From an uncultured Helicobacter sp. (GTDB lineage: Bacteria > Campylobacterota > Campylobacteria > Campylobacterales > Helicobacteraceae): 64,000 nucleotides of DNA. The DNA is taken from the NCBI GenBank assembly GCA_944325775.1, contig CALVBL010000003.1, positions 1-64,000 of the forward strand. The letters run 5' to 3'. How positions within the stretch are numbered: the first letter of the stretch is position 1; each line of letters opens with the position of its first letter. A program made the translations under genes and the position numbers. The notes under the pieces were generated by a model. That model saw nothing but the letters and a program-made list of their open reading frames with translations, was not told where the DNA came from and made no database searches. Positions 62,832 through 64,000 of the stretch are shown piece after piece.

Positions 62832-63101
62832 TTACTTTAAAATCACAAATCCGTTAAAATCGCGTGGCACGATCTTTTGGGATTGTATATGCACCACATC
62901 GGAACGTTCTGGTCCGCTGTGTAGATATTGCATAAACACATCGAGCACTTTTTGTTCCGCCTGTGCGTAGATTTCCACGCTACCATCTTCGAGATTGCGT
63001 GTGCTTCCTTGAATTCCTAATTTGTCTGCGTGGTATTTGGCAAATTTCCGATACCCCACGCCCTGCACCTTTCCAAAAACCAAAATATAATATGTCTGCA
63101 T
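62832..63101 (-). CDS. acyP: Acylphosphatase
   Basis: 89 residues. Phosphate-binding loop FGKVQGVGYRKFAKYHADKL with the catalytic Arg, and GSTRNLEDGSVEIYAQ with the catalytic Asn. Small cytosolic enzyme that hydrolyses acyl phosphates such as carbamoyl phosphate and 1,3-BPG. It lies 10 bases upstream of murF. Confidence 0.93.
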   Translation of the reverse strand: MQTYYILVFGKVQGVGYRKFAKYHADKLGIQGSTRNLEDGSVEIYAQAEQKVLDVFMQYLHSGPERSDVVHIQSQKIVPRDFNGFVILK

Positions 63102-63848
63102 TTATGCTCCTATGGCGTTATGATAGATAGATTCTATAGATGTGGCTTGCTTGAGGAAAAAATAATGATCTCCTTCTAGTGCGAAAAACTGGCTATGGGG
63201 CAGTAGCGCGGCGATATTCTCTCCACTACTAAGGGGTGTGGCGCGATCGTCTTTGCCCCAAAACACATAGGCGCATGCTTGACATTGTCTAAACACCTCG
63301 CTAAAGTCTTCATCTACGACATTTTTAAAAGTCTGATACATCGCTTCATTGAGGTTGTGTGCATCTTGAGAGCGTAAAAACTTCGCCCCAATATTTAGTC
63401 GCTTGCAAAGTTTTGCAAGGAGGATTTTGGCGCGCACCTTGAAGGGCTTGGGTGTGATAATCCCTGCGCTGCTTAGGAGGATTAGAGATTTTTGAGCGAG
63501 CAAAGTCGCGATCTTACCCCCAAAGGAATGCCCTACCATAATGAACTCTTGTGAATCTAGTGCGCTAAAATGTGCGCGTATGTAAGAGAGGAAAGATTCT
63601 ATGATGCATGCATAGTCGCGTGTGTGTAGAATCTGCTCATTAGCACTTAACCCAAAGCCGGGCAGATCGATGTAGAGATGCACATAATCCCTAAAACTCT
63701 GTCCAAAGGCAAGTTTCATCAGTTCCTTATTGCTCCCCCATCCGTGCAAAAACACGAGCACGCCACGGGGACTTTGGGCATTGAGATTGTGCAGCTCATA
63801 GCTAATGGGGAACGCAGAGTTCTGATAATAAATCTGTGTGAGCGCCAT
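63102..63848 (-). CDS. Alpha/beta hydrolase
   Basis: 248 residues. Oxyanion strand VLVFLHGWGSNKELM, nucleophile elbow MVGHSFGGKIATLL (Ser near 107), acid AYVFWGKDDRATPLSSG, and final His in FALEGDHYFFLKQA. Same place as the hydrolase between ddl and murF in H. pylori. Substrate unknown; conserved location hints at an envelope role. Adjacent to acyP with zero spacing. Confidence 0.88.
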   Translation of the reverse strand: MALTQIYYQNSAFPISYELHNLNAQSPRGVLVFLHGWGSNKELMKLAFGQSFRDYVHLYIDLPGFGLSANEQILHTRDYACIIESFLSYIRAHFSALDSQEFIMVGHSFGGKIATLLAQKSLILLSSAGIITPKPFKVRAKILLAKLCKRLNIGAKFLRSQDAHNLNEAMYQTFKNVVDEDFSEVFRQCQACAYVFWGKDDRATPLSSGENIAALLPHSQFFALEGDHYFFLKQATSIESIYHNAIGA

Positions 63849-63853
63849 AGCTA

Positions 63854-64000
63854 TTATTTGCCCTTAGCTCTTTGAATCTGATCTATATATTTGTAGCTTG
63901 GCTTAATGCGTCGTGTGGTGGGGAGATTCTCACTAAGGGCTTGGAGAGTGTGGGCAAAGTCCTCGAAGAGATAATGCGCACCAGAACCGGGGATAGGGTT
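63854..64000 (-). CDS. ddl: D-alanine--D-alanine ligase, 3' end only
   Basis: The last 48 codons; the gene continues past the right edge. It starts at the conserved ATP-grasp end NPIPGSGAHYLFEDF (metal/ATP-binding Asn-x-Asn and PGS block) and ends IDQIQRAKGK. Assignment is supported by the following hydrolase-murF order as in H. pylori. Makes the D-Ala-D-Ala used by MurF. Confidence 0.8.
   Translation of the reverse strand, partial: NPIPGSGAHYLFEDFAHTLQALSENLPTTRRIKPSYKYIDQIQRAKGK

Noticed and set aside
1..64000. tRNA or rRNA genes
   Set aside because: I looked through each intergenic stretch for tRNA arms and T-loop signatures and found none; GGTTCGGTC near 22605 belongs to the TPP riboswitch.
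1..64000. CRISPR arrays, insertion sequences or prophage genes
   Set aside because: No regularly spaced repeats, transposase, integrase or phage structural genes are visible.

Overview
The window is chromosomal DNA from a Campylobacterota species, most likely an enterohepatic-type Helicobacter. The evidence is gene order and sequence style: hisC-fliF-fliG-fliH-dxs, ftsA-ftsZ, prfA-rpsT next to glmM-lspA, ddl-hydrolase-murF, thrS-infC-(GT)-rpmI-rplT, a flagellar PflA-type TPR protein, a monomeric isocitrate dehydrogenase, and several long homopolymer tracts inside surface-glycan genes. A heptamer pair, AGATTCT/AGAATCT, recurs throughout coding and non-coding DNA. The species cannot be named from the sequence alone.

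Layout. 1-1358: degraded DNA at the left edge, one small secreted protein gene and an (AT)14 microsatellite. 1359-12158 (minus strand): pflA, then the thrS-infC-rpmI-rplT translation operon with a phase-variable glycosyltransferase gene inserted between infC and rpmI, then frr, secG, fmt, proB and fcl (GDP-L-fucose synthase). 12292-20626: the surface-glycan island, with two phase-variable glycosyltransferases, a two-domain glycosyltransferase, and a module made of a phase-variable O-carbamoyltransferase, an SGNH hydrolase-like membrane protein, an SxtJ-like membrane protein and a 49-residue DUF5989/SxtK-like protein. 20706-23926: PCuAC copper chaperone, thiC behind a TPP riboswitch, and a zinc alcohol dehydrogenase. 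24236-27363: an AT-richer accessory patch with a von Willebrand A protein, a coiled-coil J-domain protein and tiny hydrophilic proteins. 27575-39070 (plus strand): icd, an RluA-type enzyme, an unassigned frame, lgt, panB, ruvB, a PpiD-like foldase, ftsA, ftsZ and a DUF4149 protein. 39147-45709 (minus): hisC-fliF-fliG-fliH-dxs. 45849-49610 (plus): phosphohexomutase, pyrC, waaA. 49600-52281 (minus): a selenium-associated operon yedE-yedF-cysteine desulfurase-DUF3343. 52616-64000: dapB, an AhpD-like protein, prfA, rpsT, glmM, lspA, amt, trxB, an ankyrin protein, a HIT protein, murF, acylphosphatase, an alpha/beta hydrolase and the 3' end of ddl.

How it fits together. The phosphohexomutase (45849) and fcl (11106) feed GDP-mannose/GDP-fucose type precursors, waaA makes the Kdo part of LPS, and the glycosyltransferase/carbamoyltransferase island would decorate the outer glycan. 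Four of these surface genes carry a G or C tract of 9-10 bases within the coding frame. I read through each junction: all four are out of frame in this sequence, and each is restored by a one-base change. The carbamoyltransferase-SGNH-SxtJ-DUF5989 set under slipped-strand control is the most interesting candidate for an undescribed system, a switchable glycan O-carbamoylation machine. The vWA/J-domain pair is the second.
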